A stretch of DNA of 64,000 bases from Mesorhizobium ciceri biovar biserrulae WSM1271 (GTDB lineage Bacteria; Pseudomonadota; Alphaproteobacteria; Rhizobiales; Rhizobiaceae), in contig NC_014923.1 in the NCBI RefSeq assembly GCF_000185905.1, positions 186,001 through 250,000 of the forward strand, given 5' to 3'. The notes below the pieces were generated by a model. It was not told where the DNA came from, searched no databases, and was given only the letters and a program-made list of their open reading frames with translations. Each line of letters starts with the position of its first letter. The stretch's first letter is position 1. Shown piece after piece: positions 52,944 through 62,629 of this stretch. A program made the translations under genes and the position numbers.

Positions 52944-54851
52944 ATGGCTTCACGCTATCACGAGGTCTATGAAGGCTGGAAACGCGATCCGGAACAATTC
53001 TGGGCGGATGCGGCCGGCGCCATCGACTGGTATTCGCCCTGGGACAAGGTGTTCGACGCCAATGCCGGTGTCTATGGCCGCTGGTTCACCGGCGCCACCT
53101 GCAACACCTGCTACAATGCCCTCGACCGCCACGTCGCCGGCGGCCGCGCCGACCAGATCGCGCTGATCCATGACAGTGCGATTGCCGGAACCGTGAAAAA
53201 GTTCACTTATGCCGAGCTGAAGCGCGAGGTCGTCGCGCTGACCTCGGTGCTGAAGAACCGCGGCATTCGCAAGGGCGACCGCGTCATCATCTACATGCCG
53301 ATGGTGGCCGAGGCGGCCATCGCCATGCTCGCCTGCGCCCGCATCGGCGCGGTGCATTCGGTGGTCTTCGGCGGCTTCGCCTCGCATGAGCTTGCCACCC
53401 GCATCGACGATGCCAGGCCGAAGCTGATCATTTCGGCATCCTGTGGCCTGGAGCCCGGCCGCGTCGTTGCCTACAAGCCGTTGCTCGACAAGGCGATCGA
53501 GATCTCCCGCCACAAGCCGGACGCCTGCCTGATCCTGCAGCGCGACCAGTTGCGATGCGAGTTGAAGGAGCATTTCGACATCGACTACGCCGATGCCGTC
53601 GCCCGCGAACGGGCAGCGGGCGCCAATGTCGATTGCGTGCCGGTGCTTGCCACCGATCCGCTCTACATCATCTACACATCGGGCACGACCGGTCAGCCCA
53701 AGGGCATCGTGCGCGACAATGGCGGCCATATGGTCGCGCTGAAATGGACGATGGAAAACGAGTTCGGCGTCAAGCCGGGCGAGGTGTTCTGGGCGGCATC
53801 CGATGTCGGCTGGGTGGTCGGCCATTCCTACATCGTCTACGGACCGCTGCTGCATGGCTGCACCAGCATCCTGTTCGAGGGCAAGCCTGTCGGCACGCCC
53901 GATGCCGGCACCTACTGGCGGGTGATAGCGGAGCATGGCGTGGTCGCGCTGTTCACCGCGCCGACCGCATTCCGCGCCATCAAGGGGCAGGACCCGAAGG
54001 GCGAGTTCATTGCCAAACACGACCTCTCGAAATTCCGCACGCTGTTTCTTGCCGGCGAGCGCGCCGACCCGGAAACCATCAAATGGGCGGAGCAGAAGCT
54101 GAATGTGCCTGTGGTCGACCATTGGTGGCAGACAGAGACCGGCTCGCCGATGACGATCAATCCCGCCGGCCTTGGCCTGCTGCCGGTGAAATACGGCTCG
54201 CCCGGCGTGCCGATGCCCGGCTACGACATCCGCGTTCTCGACGATGCCGGCCATGAGGTGCAGCGCGGCACGCTGGGCAATGTGGTGATCAAACTGCCGC
54301 TGCCGGCCGGCTGCCTGCCAACGCTGTGGAATGCCGATCAACGGTTCCGCCAGGCCTATCTCGACGAGTTCCCCGGCTTCTACAAGACGGCGGATGCCGG
54401 CATGGTCGACGAGGACGGCTATCTCTACGTCATGGCCCGCACCGACGACATCATCAACGTCGCCGGCCACCGGCTGTCAACCGGCGCCATGGAAGAGGTG
54501 CTTTCGGCCCATCCCGATGTCGCCGAATGCGCGGTCATCGGCATTGCCGACGCCATGAAGGGCCAGGTTCCGCTGGGCTTCGTGGTGCTGAATGCGGGTG
54601 TGACCCGCGATATCGGCTCCATCGAGAACGAGGTGGTCGGCCTGGTGCGCGAACGCATCGGCCCGGTCGCCGCCTTCAAGACGGTGGTGACGATCAAGCG
54701 CCTGCCCAAGACGCGATCGGGCAAGATCCTGCGCGGCACCATGCAGAAGATCGCCGACAAGGAGGAATGGGCCATGCCGGCAACCATCGACGATCCGGTC
54801 ATCCTCGACGAGATCACTGCGGCGCTGAAGGAACGTGGGATCGGCCTTTGA
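52944..54851 (+). CDS. prpE: propionyl-CoA synthetase (acetyl-CoA synthetase family)
   Basis: A 635-residue acyl-adenylate-forming enzyme. The P-loop YTSGTTGQPKGIVRDNGGH, the adenylate-binding VDHWWQTETGSP, the hinge YVMARTDDIINVAGHR and the acetylation-site lysine in TRSGKILRGTM are all intact. The GIVRDNGGH variant and total length fit PrpE, which makes propionyl-CoA from propionate, ATP and CoA, better than Acs. Its neighbours do not include methylcitrate genes. The ATG at 52944 follows GGGGAGG. Confidence 0.9.
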   Translation: MASRYHEVYEGWKRDPEQFWADAAGAIDWYSPWDKVFDANAGVYGRWFTGATCNTCYNALDRHVAGGRADQIALIHDSAIAGTVKKFTYAELKREVVALTSVLKNRGIRKGDRVIIYMPMVAEAAIAMLACARIGAVHSVVFGGFASHELATRIDDARPKLIISASCGLEPGRVVAYKPLLDKAIEISRHKPDACLILQRDQLRCELKEHFDIDYADAVARERAAGANVDCVPVLATDPLYIIYTSGTTGQPKGIVRDNGGHMVALKWTMENEFGVKPGEVFWAASDVGWVVGHSYIVYGPLLHGCTSILFEGKPVGTPDAGTYWRVIAEHGVVALFTAPTAFRAIKGQDPKGEFIAKHDLSKFRTLFLAGERADPETIKWAEQKLNVPVVDHWWQTETGSPMTINPAGLGLLPVKYGSPGVPMPGYDIRVLDDAGHEVQRGTLGNVVIKLPLPAGCLPTLWNADQRFRQAYLDEFPGFYKTADAGMVDEDGYLYVMARTDDIINVAGHRLSTGAMEEVLSAHPDVAECAVIGIADAMKGQVPLGFVVLNAGVTRDIGSIENEVVGLVRERIGPVAAFKTVVTIKRLPKTRSGKILRGTMQKIADKEEWAMPATIDDPVILDEITAALKERGIGL

Positions 54852-54962
54852 GCCACTGAAGGTGGGCCGCGGACGACTTTTCGATCGGCAAGCAATACTT
54901 TTATTGTGCGACGCAGCAATGCACCCTAAAGTCGTTCGCGGGGGGCCATCGACAAAGGTCGC

Positions 54963-56045
54963 ATGGCTCAGCAGAAGATTACATTTGGCGGCGTCGACAT
55001 CCTGCGCTTTCTCGCCGCCGTCATGGTCATGGTCTACCACTATGGCTTCTGGGTGTGGGCGTATCCTGACGGTGTTTCGGCGCGCGCCACGGGCGGCGTT
55101 CCCCCGCAGCCGGCAATAGGCGCCTGGGTCGAATCCGGCTGGGTCGGCGTCCAGGTCTTCTTCGTCATCAGCGGCTTCGTCATCGCCTTCAGCGCCGAAA
55201 GGTCGACACCCCTGCGGTTTTTCGAAGCCAGGGTGAAACGGCTGGCGCCGGCCGTGTGGATCTGTGCGCCGGTCACTGCGGCGGTGCTTTTGATCGTCGG
55301 CCTCAGCTGGCCGACCGATGCCGTCGTCAGGCTCGTCCGCACCGGCCTGTTCGCCCCTTACGCGCCATGGGTGGACAGCGTCTACTGGACGCTCGGCATC
55401 GAGATCGCCTTCTATGCCGTCGTCTGGACCTTGCTGCGGCTCGGCCGCTTCCATCTAATGGAAATTGTGGCCCTCGTCATCGGCCTGGTCAGCGCGCTGT
55501 TCTGGTGCCTCTACTACCCGCTCGACTGGGCCGACCTTGCCGAAACACGCACGCTCGACCTGCTTCTGGTGCATCACGGCGTGTTCTTCGCCACCGGCGT
55601 CATGCTGTGGCTGATGCGCTTCAAGGCGGTGACAGCCGCCCGCCTAGCCTTCTGCGCCCTGTTCCTGGCCGGTGGCGTGCTGCAGATCGCCAGTTCGGTC
55701 GACGTTCATATCCTGAAGGTCGGGCGTGATATGCCCTTCGCCCCGCCGATCCTCATCTTCCTCATAGGCATCGCGCTGATGGCGTGGTCGCTGCGGCTCG
55801 ACCTCTCCTGGAGCGGCTGGCGCCGGATCGGGCTGATGACCTATCCGCTCTACCTGCTGCACGATGTCGTCGGCGCGGCCCTGCTCGGCATCCTGGTCCG
55901 CGCCGGTCTGCCGCATCTGTTCTCGATGGCGGTCGTCGGCGCGACGATGATCGCGGCAAGCTGGCTAGTGGCAACCGAGGCCGAACCACGCATCCGGCTG
56001 CTGCTCGACCATACCGTTTTCCGTTATCGGCTCAAGGCAGCCTGA
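54963..56045 (+). CDS. acyltransferase family 3 (OafA/YrhL type) membrane protein
   Basis: A 360-residue polytopic protein with about ten membrane segments. The N-terminal FGGVDILRFLAAVMVMVYHY (catalytic-type His in VYHY), then GWVGVQVFFVISGFVI and RFFEARVKRLAPAVW are the acyltransferase-3 signatures. These enzymes O-acylate surface sugars. Because the succinoglycan-type exo genes lie just downstream, it may acetylate or succinylate the exopolysaccharide (compare ExoZ/ExoH), but this is inference. Confidence 0.85.
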   Translation: MAQQKITFGGVDILRFLAAVMVMVYHYGFWVWAYPDGVSARATGGVPPQPAIGAWVESGWVGVQVFFVISGFVIAFSAERSTPLRFFEARVKRLAPAVWICAPVTAAVLLIVGLSWPTDAVVRLVRTGLFAPYAPWVDSVYWTLGIEIAFYAVVWTLLRLGRFHLMEIVALVIGLVSALFWCLYYPLDWADLAETRTLDLLLVHHGVFFATGVMLWLMRFKAVTAARLAFCALFLAGGVLQIASSVDVHILKVGRDMPFAPPILIFLIGIALMAWSLRLDLSWSGWRRIGLMTYPLYLLHDVVGAALLGILVRAGLPHLFSMAVVGATMIAASWLVATEAEPRIRLLLDHTVFRYRLKAA

Positions 56046-56082
56046 CGACGGTCCGGCAGACCGGGCCGGCCGCCGACCTAAA

Positions 56083-56173
56083 GCATGTCGCGCCTGAGCG
56101 GATTCAGGCCCACTCCAGGCCTTTGTTCCACGGATCGCTCTCCCAAAACGGAGCTCACTTCCGAGCGACATGC
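56083..56173 (+). repeat. degenerate intergenic palindrome
   Basis: GCATGTCGC (56083-56091) and its exact complement GCGACATGC (56165-56173) bracket 73 bases. In rhizobial genomes this word is common in dispersed intergenic palindromes (from memory). It fills most of the gap between the acyltransferase and the phosphoesterase. Confidence 0.45.
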
Positions 56174-56291
56174 ATTGGCGGTGCCGACCCGGCGCATCTG
56201 CATTTTCCACGATTGCGGAATTCTTCGTTTCGGGCATGATAACAGGCACTTATGCCTTCGGCATGAGAGCTTGCCTCGAGACGCCCGGCAC

Positions 56292-57050
56292 GTGACCCTG
56301 TTCCAGCGAAAACCCCGCATCGCGGCGCGTCCGCGCCTCGATATCGACATGCAGGACGCCGTCGTCTATGCGATCGGCGACGTGCATGGCTGCTACAAGG
56401 AACTCCGCGCGCTGGAGCAGAAGATCCTGCTCGATTCGCTGCGCTTCCAGAGCCGCAAGATCATCGTCATGCTTGGCGACTACATCGACCGGGGGTTTCA
56501 GTCGGCGCGGGTGCTCGATCACCTCCTGGCGCCGCCGCCGAAAGGATTTCAGCGCATTTGTCTTGCGGGCAACCACGAAGTGGCAATGCTGAACTATCTC
56601 GACGGAAATCTGTCCCGCGAACCCTGGCTGGCGACGGGCGGCCTGCAAACCCTGTTTTCCTATGGCATCGATCCGGCGCGCCTCACCAGCCTCTACGGGA
56701 GCAGCGCGCAGATCGACCGGCGCATAAGGGAGATCATTCCGGACGATCACGTCAGCTTCCTGCGCGGGCTGCCGATCATGGTCCGTTCGCGTAAGTTCGT
56801 GTTTGTCCACGCCGGCATCAGGCCCGGCGTCGACCTTGCGGCGCAAACCGACCATGACCTGATCAACATCCGTTCGGACTTCTTCGAGGCAACGCACCTG
56901 CTCGACCGCTGGGTGGTGCACGGGCATACGCCGGTGGATGTCCCGAAGCTCGAAGGGCGCCGGCTCGGCATCGACACGGCCGCCTTCCAGAGCGGACGCC
57001 TGACCGCCGTCAGGATCGCCGACAAGCAAGGCAGGCTGATCTTCTCCTGA
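56292..57050 (+). CDS. metallophosphoesterase (serine/threonine protein phosphatase type)
   Basis: About 252 residues. The five phosphoesterase motifs are clear: GDVHG, GDYIDRG, GNHE, VHAG and HGHT, giving the dinuclear metal site of PPP-type phosphatases. The group includes bacterial protein phosphatases and Ap4A hydrolases. The GTG at 56292 includes the leader RKPRIAARPRLDID seen in rhizobial relatives (from memory); the ATG at 56349 would also leave the domain complete. Confidence 0.8.
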   Translation: MTLFQRKPRIAARPRLDIDMQDAVVYAIGDVHGCYKELRALEQKILLDSLRFQSRKIIVMLGDYIDRGFQSARVLDHLLAPPPKGFQRICLAGNHEVAMLNYLDGNLSREPWLATGGLQTLFSYGIDPARLTSLYGSSAQIDRRIREIIPDDHVSFLRGLPIMVRSRKFVFVHAGIRPGVDLAAQTDHDLINIRSDFFEATHLLDRWVVHGHTPVDVPKLEGRRLGIDTAAFQSGRLTAVRIADKQGRLIFS

Positions 57051-57062
57051 CGGGCAACGATA

Positions 57063-57082
57063 TTCAGGTGTGCTGGCCTGAA
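57063..57082 (+). repeat. second copy of the AGGTGTGCTG hairpin
   Basis: TTCAGG (57063-57068) / CCTGAA (57077-57082) form a short hairpin, overlapping AGGTGTGCTG (57066-57075), the same 10-base word as at 24475. It sits between the convergent phosphoesterase and exoP genes. Confidence 0.4.
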
Positions 57083-57126
57083 GATCGATACACTTCAGAG
57101 TGGACCCACTCGCGCAACGGTCGACG

Positions 57127-59514
57127 TCAGACCGGCGCCTTGCCGCGCACTTCCGACTTTTCCAGATAGTAGCTCGAATATTTATCGAAGAATTTTTCCG
57201 AACCGCCGAACGAGCCGTATTTGGCCAGTTTCTTCAAATCGACCTTGTTCAGCACCGCGCCGACGATCTTGTTGGCGACATAGGGTTCGGATTCCAGCAT
57301 CGACCTGACCATCGCGCGCGGGGTGCGCCCCCACTCGGTGACCAGTACAAAACCGTCGACCAATGGCGCGAAGGCCTTGGCGTCGACCACCGGTCCGAGC
57401 GGCGGCAGATCGACGACGATGTATTCGAACGTCTCCTTGGCGTTCTCGATGAAGCGCCGCATGCCGGCCGAGGAGAGAAGTTCGCTGGTATGCGAGAAGT
57501 GACCGCGCAGCACCGCCGGGATGATCGCCAGCTTCGTCTGCCTGTCGATCTTGCCGACGGACTGCCAGGTCTGGCCGCCGACCACCGCTTCCATCAAGCC
57601 CTGCTCGGTTTCCATGCCAAGGCCTCGGCTGAGGCCGGGATTGCGCAAGTCGCCGTCGATCAGCAGCGTCTTGGAGCCATTGGCGGCAAGCAAGCCGGCG
57701 AGATTTGCCGCGACCGTCGACTTGCCCTCGCCGGGAAGCACCGAGATGATGCCGATGACGCGGCTGCCTTGCCCTTCCATCACGACGTCGAAGGCGATCT
57801 TGGCGCTGCGCAGCGTTTCGGAGAACATCGAGGCTGGAGAATCGATGCTGACCCGCATGCGCGCCCGCTTTTCGGCTGAAGACAGCGATTGGGTGGTCTT
57901 GGCGTCCACCTGGGTCTCGCCCGGCTTTTCTTCCTTGCCGAGCTTGCCGCCGATCGTCGGCAGGTAGCCGAGGAATTTCAGGTTGACGCGGTCGCGCACG
58001 TCCTCGCCGGTCCTGAAGAAGCGTTCGTTGAACTCGTTCAGGCCACCAAAGCCGGCGCCCATCAGCAGGCCAAGCACCAGCGAAAGTCCGAGCACGACGA
58101 TGGTGCGCGGGCTTGAGGCCGCCATCGGCATCGACGCGTCGGAGATGATGCGGATCTTGCCGACCGGGAAGGATTGCTGCTGCGCGGCTTCCTCGTAACG
58201 ACCCAGGAATGTCTGATAGAGCGTGGTGAGCGCCGTCGCCTGCTGATCGAGTTCACGCAGCTTGACTTGCGTCTGGTTGTCGACGGAACTCTTGCCTTGC
58301 GCGGCCGCGACGTTGGCCCTGAGCGCGGTCTCGCGTGCCTGCGCCACCTCATATTCGTTGCGATAGCTTTCGGTCAGCTGCTTCAGCTCGCCGAAAATCT
58401 GCGTCGATATGTCGGCCTTCTCCTTGGAGAGAGCCACCGCCTGCGGGTGCTCGGGGCCGAAATTCGCCTCGACGTCCTGCAGCCGCTTGGCCACTGTGAG
58501 GTAGCGGGTCTTGAGCGCCGATATGACCGAGCTGCTTGGCTGGTCGCTCGATATGGCGGCATCCTTGAAAGCGTTTTCGGAGCCGCTGTCGACGATGGCC
58601 TTGTACTGCTGGTAGCGGGCGCTGGCGCGTGCGGTATCGGCCTGCGCCACGATAAGCTGGGCGTTGAGGTCGGAAAGCTGCTTGTCGCTCATCAGCTGGC
58701 CATCGCTGTTGGCGGCCAGCCCATGTTCGGCCCTGAATTTCTCAACCGCGAGCGAAGCTGCCTGCGAGCTCTGGCGCAACTCCGTCAACCGGCCCTGCAG
58801 CCAGACCGCAGCCCGCTCGGTGGCATCGAAGCTGGCATCGAGCTGATCGGCGAGATAGGCATCGGCATAGGCCTTGGTGATGGCGTTTGCCAAGGCCGGA
58901 TCCGTCGCCTGATAGCCGAGCGCGATGACGTAGCTTCGGCCGACGCGTTCCGCCCGGATCTCGTTCTGCAGCTTGAGGATCGCGTAGTCGCGGCGCGACG
59001 TGGCGATCAGCGCATCGCGGGCGGCCGGGTCGAGCTTGCTGAAGTCAGCGCCACCCGGCATGGAAGAGCTGGGGCGGACATACTGGATCAGGCCGCGGAT
59101 GAGGCCTATGCCTTGGGCAAGCGCCGACTGGGGCGGATTCATGAACGTGTCGTTCTGGTCGAGCTTCAGCTTGTCGACGACCACGGCGGCAAGCCGCGTC
59201 GAGGTCAGGATCTCGATCTGGCTCAGGATGGCGGAATCGGTCTGCATGGTTGTCGACGTCGCCGAAATGTCGTCGACGATTTTGTTCAAGCCCTCGTCGA
59301 TCAGCACGCTGGCGATCGACTGATATTTGGGCGGCGTTGTCTGCAAATAGAGCAGGCCCAGGAAGAGACCGATGACGGCACACACGGCAACCACCTTGGC
59401 CTGCCGTGCGGCCATGCCAAGCAGCCGCTCGATATCGATGAAGTCTTCGCCGTCTCCTGCGTCCGAATTCGGCAATGGCATCCTCTTGTCGAGAGGAAAG
59501 TTGGCATAATTCAT
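57127..59514 (-). CDS. exoP: ExoP: exopolysaccharide co-polymerase with BY-kinase domain
   Basis: A 795-residue Wzc-type protein that sets exopolysaccharide chain length and export. The periplasmic Wzz domain lies between membrane segments at ~40-60 and ~465-485. The cytosolic tyrosine kinase has Walker A VLPGEGKSTVAANL (~585-598), Walker A' LLIDGDLRNPG (~618) and Walker B IVVDLPPLG (~696). The C-terminus ends with a tyrosine cluster (KYGSFGG...FDKYSSYYLEK) for autophosphorylation. It is last in the exoLAMONP order known from Sinorhizobium meliloti. Confidence 0.93.
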   Translation of the reverse strand: MNYANFPLDKRMPLPNSDAGDGEDFIDIERLLGMAARQAKVVAVCAVIGLFLGLLYLQTTPPKYQSIASVLIDEGLNKIVDDISATSTTMQTDSAILSQIEILTSTRLAAVVVDKLKLDQNDTFMNPPQSALAQGIGLIRGLIQYVRPSSSMPGGADFSKLDPAARDALIATSRRDYAILKLQNEIRAERVGRSYVIALGYQATDPALANAITKAYADAYLADQLDASFDATERAAVWLQGRLTELRQSSQAASLAVEKFRAEHGLAANSDGQLMSDKQLSDLNAQLIVAQADTARASARYQQYKAIVDSGSENAFKDAAISSDQPSSSVISALKTRYLTVAKRLQDVEANFGPEHPQAVALSKEKADISTQIFGELKQLTESYRNEYEVAQARETALRANVAAAQGKSSVDNQTQVKLRELDQQATALTTLYQTFLGRYEEAAQQQSFPVGKIRIISDASMPMAASSPRTIVVLGLSLVLGLLMGAGFGGLNEFNERFFRTGEDVRDRVNLKFLGYLPTIGGKLGKEEKPGETQVDAKTTQSLSSAEKRARMRVSIDSPASMFSETLRSAKIAFDVVMEGQGSRVIGIISVLPGEGKSTVAANLAGLLAANGSKTLLIDGDLRNPGLSRGLGMETEQGLMEAVVGGQTWQSVGKIDRQTKLAIIPAVLRGHFSHTSELLSSAGMRRFIENAKETFEYIVVDLPPLGPVVDAKAFAPLVDGFVLVTEWGRTPRAMVRSMLESEPYVANKIVGAVLNKVDLKKLAKYGSFGGSEKFFDKYSSYYLEKSEVRGKAPV

Positions 59515-59581
59515 CTTCGGTCCAATTCTAGAGCCGGTCCTATTCCGATTGATCGCAATTGGCTCTATCTTACTGTTTCAA

Positions 59582-59624
59582 CATGATCTTTTCCGGAAAC
59601 CGGGACCCACTTTCAGGGATCATG
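59582..59624 (+). repeat. rhizobial REP-like palindrome
   Basis: CATGATC (59582-59588) and GATCATG (59618-59624) flank TTTTCCGGAAACCGGGACCC, a degenerate form of the common rhizobial intergenic palindrome with a CATGATC...TTTTCCG core (from memory). It lies in the 235-base gap between exoN and exoP. Confidence 0.6.
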
Positions 59625-59749
59625 CCTTGGCTTGCAGGCGCCTCGAAGATCGGGAGCATCGCCAGAGCAATGCAAGCGTCGTGCCAGACGGAGAGAACCT
59701 GCCGGCCCCTCTTCGCCGGCCATCTGACGATACTCCCGAAAGATGGGCA

Positions 59750-60646
59750 TTATGCGGCTTCTTCCTGGCGTTCATGCGACCGGACGAACTCCTGAAGCAT
59801 CTCGAAAACCGGACCCTTCATGTCGTCGCGCGCCAGCGCGAAGGCGATGTTGGCCTGGATGAACCCTTCCTTGGAACCACAGTCGAACATGCGGCCGAGG
59901 AAAGGCTGGGCGAAGAACGGCTGATCCTTCGACAGACGAACCATGGCATCCGTCAGTTGAATCTCGTTGCCGGCGCCGCGCTGCTGATTGCCCAGGAGCG
60001 CGAAAATCTCCGGCTGCAGGATGTAGCGGCCGTTGATGTAGAAGTTCGAAGGCGCATTGGCCGGCGCCGGCTTCTCGACCATGGCCGTCACCTCGAAACC
60101 GCCGCCGATCTCGGCGCCACGGCCAACGATGCCATATTTGTTGGTCTCGCTGGGTTCGCAACGCTCGACGGCGATTACGTTGCCGCCCGTGCGCTCATAA
60201 AGCTCGACGGTTTCGGCGAGGCATCCGCGACCGCCGAAGGACACCATGTCCGGCAGCAGCAAGGCGAAGGGCTCGTTGCCGATAACCTCGCGCGCGCACC
60301 AGACGGCATGGCCGAGGCCTTGCGGGGATTGCTGGCGGATGAAGCTGGTGGCGCCGGCCACAGGCAGCATGCTTTCGAGCGCCTCCAGCTGGGTCTTCTT
60401 GCCGGTCTGCTCCAGGGTGCCGATCAATTCCGGATGCAGGTCGAAATAGTCCTCGATCACCGCCTTGTTGCGACCGGTCACGAAGACGATGTGCTCGATG
60501 CCCGCCTCGAAGGCCTCGTCCACCGCATATTGGACGACAGGCCTGTCGACGACGGGAAGCATTTCCTTCGGCATCGACTTGGTCGCCGGCAGGAACCGCG
60601 TTCCAAGCCCCGCCACCGGTATCACGGCCTTCCTGATTTTCTTCAT
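59750..60646 (-). CDS. exoN: UTP-glucose-1-phosphate uridylyltransferase ExoN
   Basis: A 298-residue GalU-type enzyme making UDP-glucose for exopolysaccharide. The N-terminal [20 protein letters not shown] is the nucleotide-binding signature, and [21 protein letters not shown] and [11 protein letters not shown] are conserved GalU blocks. The position between exoO and exoP identifies it as ExoN rather than a general GalU, although it would serve both. Confidence 0.94.
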   Translation of the reverse strand: MKKIRKAVIPVAGLGTRFLPATKSMPKEMLPVVDRPVVQYAVDEAFEAGIEHIVFVTGRNKAVIEDYFDLHPELIGTLEQTGKKTQLEALESMLPVAGATSFIRQQSPQGLGHAVWCAREVIGNEPFALLLPDMVSFGGRGCLAETVELYERTGGNVIAVERCEPSETNKYGIVGRGAEIGGGFEVTAMVEKPAPANAPSNFYINGRYILQPEIFALLGNQQRGAGNEIQLTDAMVRLSKDQPFFAQPFLGRMFDCGSKEGFIQANIAFALARDDMKGPVFEMLQEFVRSHERQEEAA

Positions 60647-60720
60647 CGCAAATTCCTTCTGAGGAGATCGACTTCAATCCGTTCACAGGCCACGAAAACT
60701 CCCTCCATGTGCCTGCATCT

Positions 60721-61689
60721 TCACCTCCCCGCCCCGACGGCAAATTGTGCCGCCATTCTTCGCAACCGCACGGCGATCGGCATGCCCATATGCCTGACCG
60801 CCGCCGGGTCGCTGAGCGCAGTCCGGATCGCCTTGAGCGGGGACCGCGCCTTGATGTGCTGTACCAGTGACAGAAACGATGCCGCCTTGCGCAGGCTGCG
60901 GCCACGCCGCGCGAACGCGGCTTGCGCGGCCTCATCCATCCGATGGGTTTGAGCGAACACGGCATCCGCCCTGCGCATGGCTTCGACGTGGTGAAGCTCG
61001 AGCACGCGCGAAATGGAGACGCTGCGAATATGGTAGGCATAGCCGATATCGGGCGCGACGACGCATTTTCCGCCCTTGGCCAGGGCGGCGGCAAAGAGGA
61101 TGTAGTCTTCGCCGATCCTCAGCTTCTCGTCATAGCGAAGCCGGTTTTCGTTCAGGAACTCGCGCTGGAAGATCGGCTTGAGGTAGCCGAGGTTGAACTT
61201 GGATTCGAAGACGACGTTGCCGGCGATGTAGGTGGCCAGCGAAATCTCGCGCAAGCCTTCCAGATATTGCCGCGGAAACATCGCGTCCTCGATAACGCCG
61301 TCCTCGCGAACGACCTGCAGATTGTCGACGGCGATCTGGGCATCCGCGCTTTCGGCACGCGCGATCATCCTGGCGAGCCGGCCGGGAAAGACCGCGTCGT
61401 CGGAATCGAGAACCGCGATCCATCTGCCGCGGGCGGCATCGAGGCCGGCATTCCTGGCGCCGCCCGGGCCGCGATTGCTTGGCAGGGCGATGACACGGAC
61501 GATATCCCCGGGATAGGCCCGCGCAACATCGAGCGTCGCATCGCGCGACTTGTCGTCGACGACGATGATTTCGACGCTGACACCCTTCTGGGCGATGGCG
61601 CTGGCGATCGCCCGATCAAGGGTCGTCTCGGCATTGTAGGCGGCAATAACGAAGGAAACATCGGGGATAGAGCTGACGTCAGGCTGCAC
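60721..61689 (-). CDS. exoO: ExoO-type glycosyltransferase (GT2)
   Basis: A 322-residue GT-A glycosyltransferase. VSFVIAAYNAETTLDRAI (~10-27), the D-D of IVVDDKSRDAT and the metal-binding LDSDDAVFPGR are GT2 marks. In S. meliloti ExoO adds the fifth sugar, a beta-1,6 glucose. The GTG at 61689 has GGAGGGAGG 6 bases upstream and overlaps exoM by 11 bases. The assignment rests on gene order plus family. Confidence 0.85.
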   Translation of the reverse strand: MQPDVSSIPDVSFVIAAYNAETTLDRAIASAIAQKGVSVEIIVVDDKSRDATLDVARAYPGDIVRVIALPSNRGPGGARNAGLDAARGRWIAVLDSDDAVFPGRLARMIARAESADAQIAVDNLQVVREDGVIEDAMFPRQYLEGLREISLATYIAGNVVFESKFNLGYLKPIFQREFLNENRLRYDEKLRIGEDYILFAAALAKGGKCVVAPDIGYAYHIRSVSISRVLELHHVEAMRRADAVFAQTHRMDEAAQAAFARRGRSLRKAASFLSLVQHIKARSPLKAIRTALSDPAAVRHMGMPIAVRLRRMAAQFAVGAGR

Positions 61690-62629
61690 GCTTGCCTCCC
61701 TCCTGTGGCGACGGCTGGCCATAGAGGCGGATTTCGCGGATGCCGACGAGGCCGCTGACGACACCAACATGCATAATGCCGCGCAGCACGCTGCGGTTCC
61801 TGCGTACCGGACTGACGACGACCGGAAGTGCCGAGGCGAAGCAATAGATGGCCTTTGCCGAGGCCAGGCCGACCTGCTTGGCCAGACCGATTCCGCTGGC
61901 GCTGCTGCCCAGGAGATGGCCATGCGTCTGGCCGACGCGGAAGCGGCGGCGGCCGAGCCAATCGAATGCCGCCCTGGAGCGCGGCACCACCTCCTCGACC
62001 CACGCCTCGGGCGAGAAGGCGATGCGGCCGCCTGCCTTATGCATCTGGTCGAAGAATTCGGTGTCCTCGCCGCCGGTCTGGCCACGCGCCAGGCTGAAGC
62101 GGCGGCCGCGCAGGCTGTCCGAGCCCATCCGCAGCAGAACGTTGCAGGTGTAGCCGGTCTGGATCTCGCCGCGCACCCAGACGGGCAAGGTCGAATGGAA
62201 ATCGCCGCGCTGCATCCAGTCCGGCGCGTCCGGGCGATAGCGCGCCCTGACCGGGCCGAGCACGGCGGCGGCACCGCTTTGCTGCGCCATCGCGACCAGT
62301 TCGGCAAGCCATGGCGTCGTGGCCGTCTCGTCGTCATCGATGAAGGCGACGAAATCCGCGGTGCTCGCATCGAGGCAGGCGTTGCGGGCGATCGAGATGT
62401 TGCGCGCCGGGGCGTGCTGATAGTGGATCGGCACCGTCAATTCCCGCGACAGCGCCGCCACCAGGTCACGGGCCGATGGGGTGTCGTCATTGTCGGCGAC
62501 GACGATGCGGACATCGAATCCCACCGGCATCTCCATGGCGTCGAGCGAGCGCAGCGTGTCGGCCAGTTCCGGCCGGCGGAAGGTGCAGACGCCGATGTCG
62601 ATGCTGCGGTTCTTTGCCGACACCGCCAT
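61679..62629 (-). CDS. exoM: ExoM-type glycosyltransferase (GT2)
   Basis: A 316-residue glucosyltransferase of the succinoglycan pathway. IDIGVCTFRRPELADTLRSL, IVVADNDDTPSA and VAFIDDDETATTPWL are the GT2/ExoM blocks. It adds a beta-1,4 glucose (fourth sugar) to the undecaprenyl-linked repeat unit. The ATG at 62629 overlaps the exoA stop (ATGA). Confidence 0.9.
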   Translation of the reverse strand: MAVSAKNRSIDIGVCTFRRPELADTLRSLDAMEMPVGFDVRIVVADNDDTPSARDLVAALSRELTVPIHYQHAPARNISIARNACLDASTADFVAFIDDDETATTPWLAELVAMAQQSGAAAVLGPVRARYRPDAPDWMQRGDFHSTLPVWVRGEIQTGYTCNVLLRMGSDSLRGRRFSLARGQTGGEDTEFFDQMHKAGGRIAFSPEAWVEEVVPRSRAAFDWLGRRRFRVGQTHGHLLGSSASGIGLAKQVGLASAKAIYCFASALPVVVSPVRRNRSVLRGIMHVGVVSGLVGIREIRLYGQPSPQEGGKRAA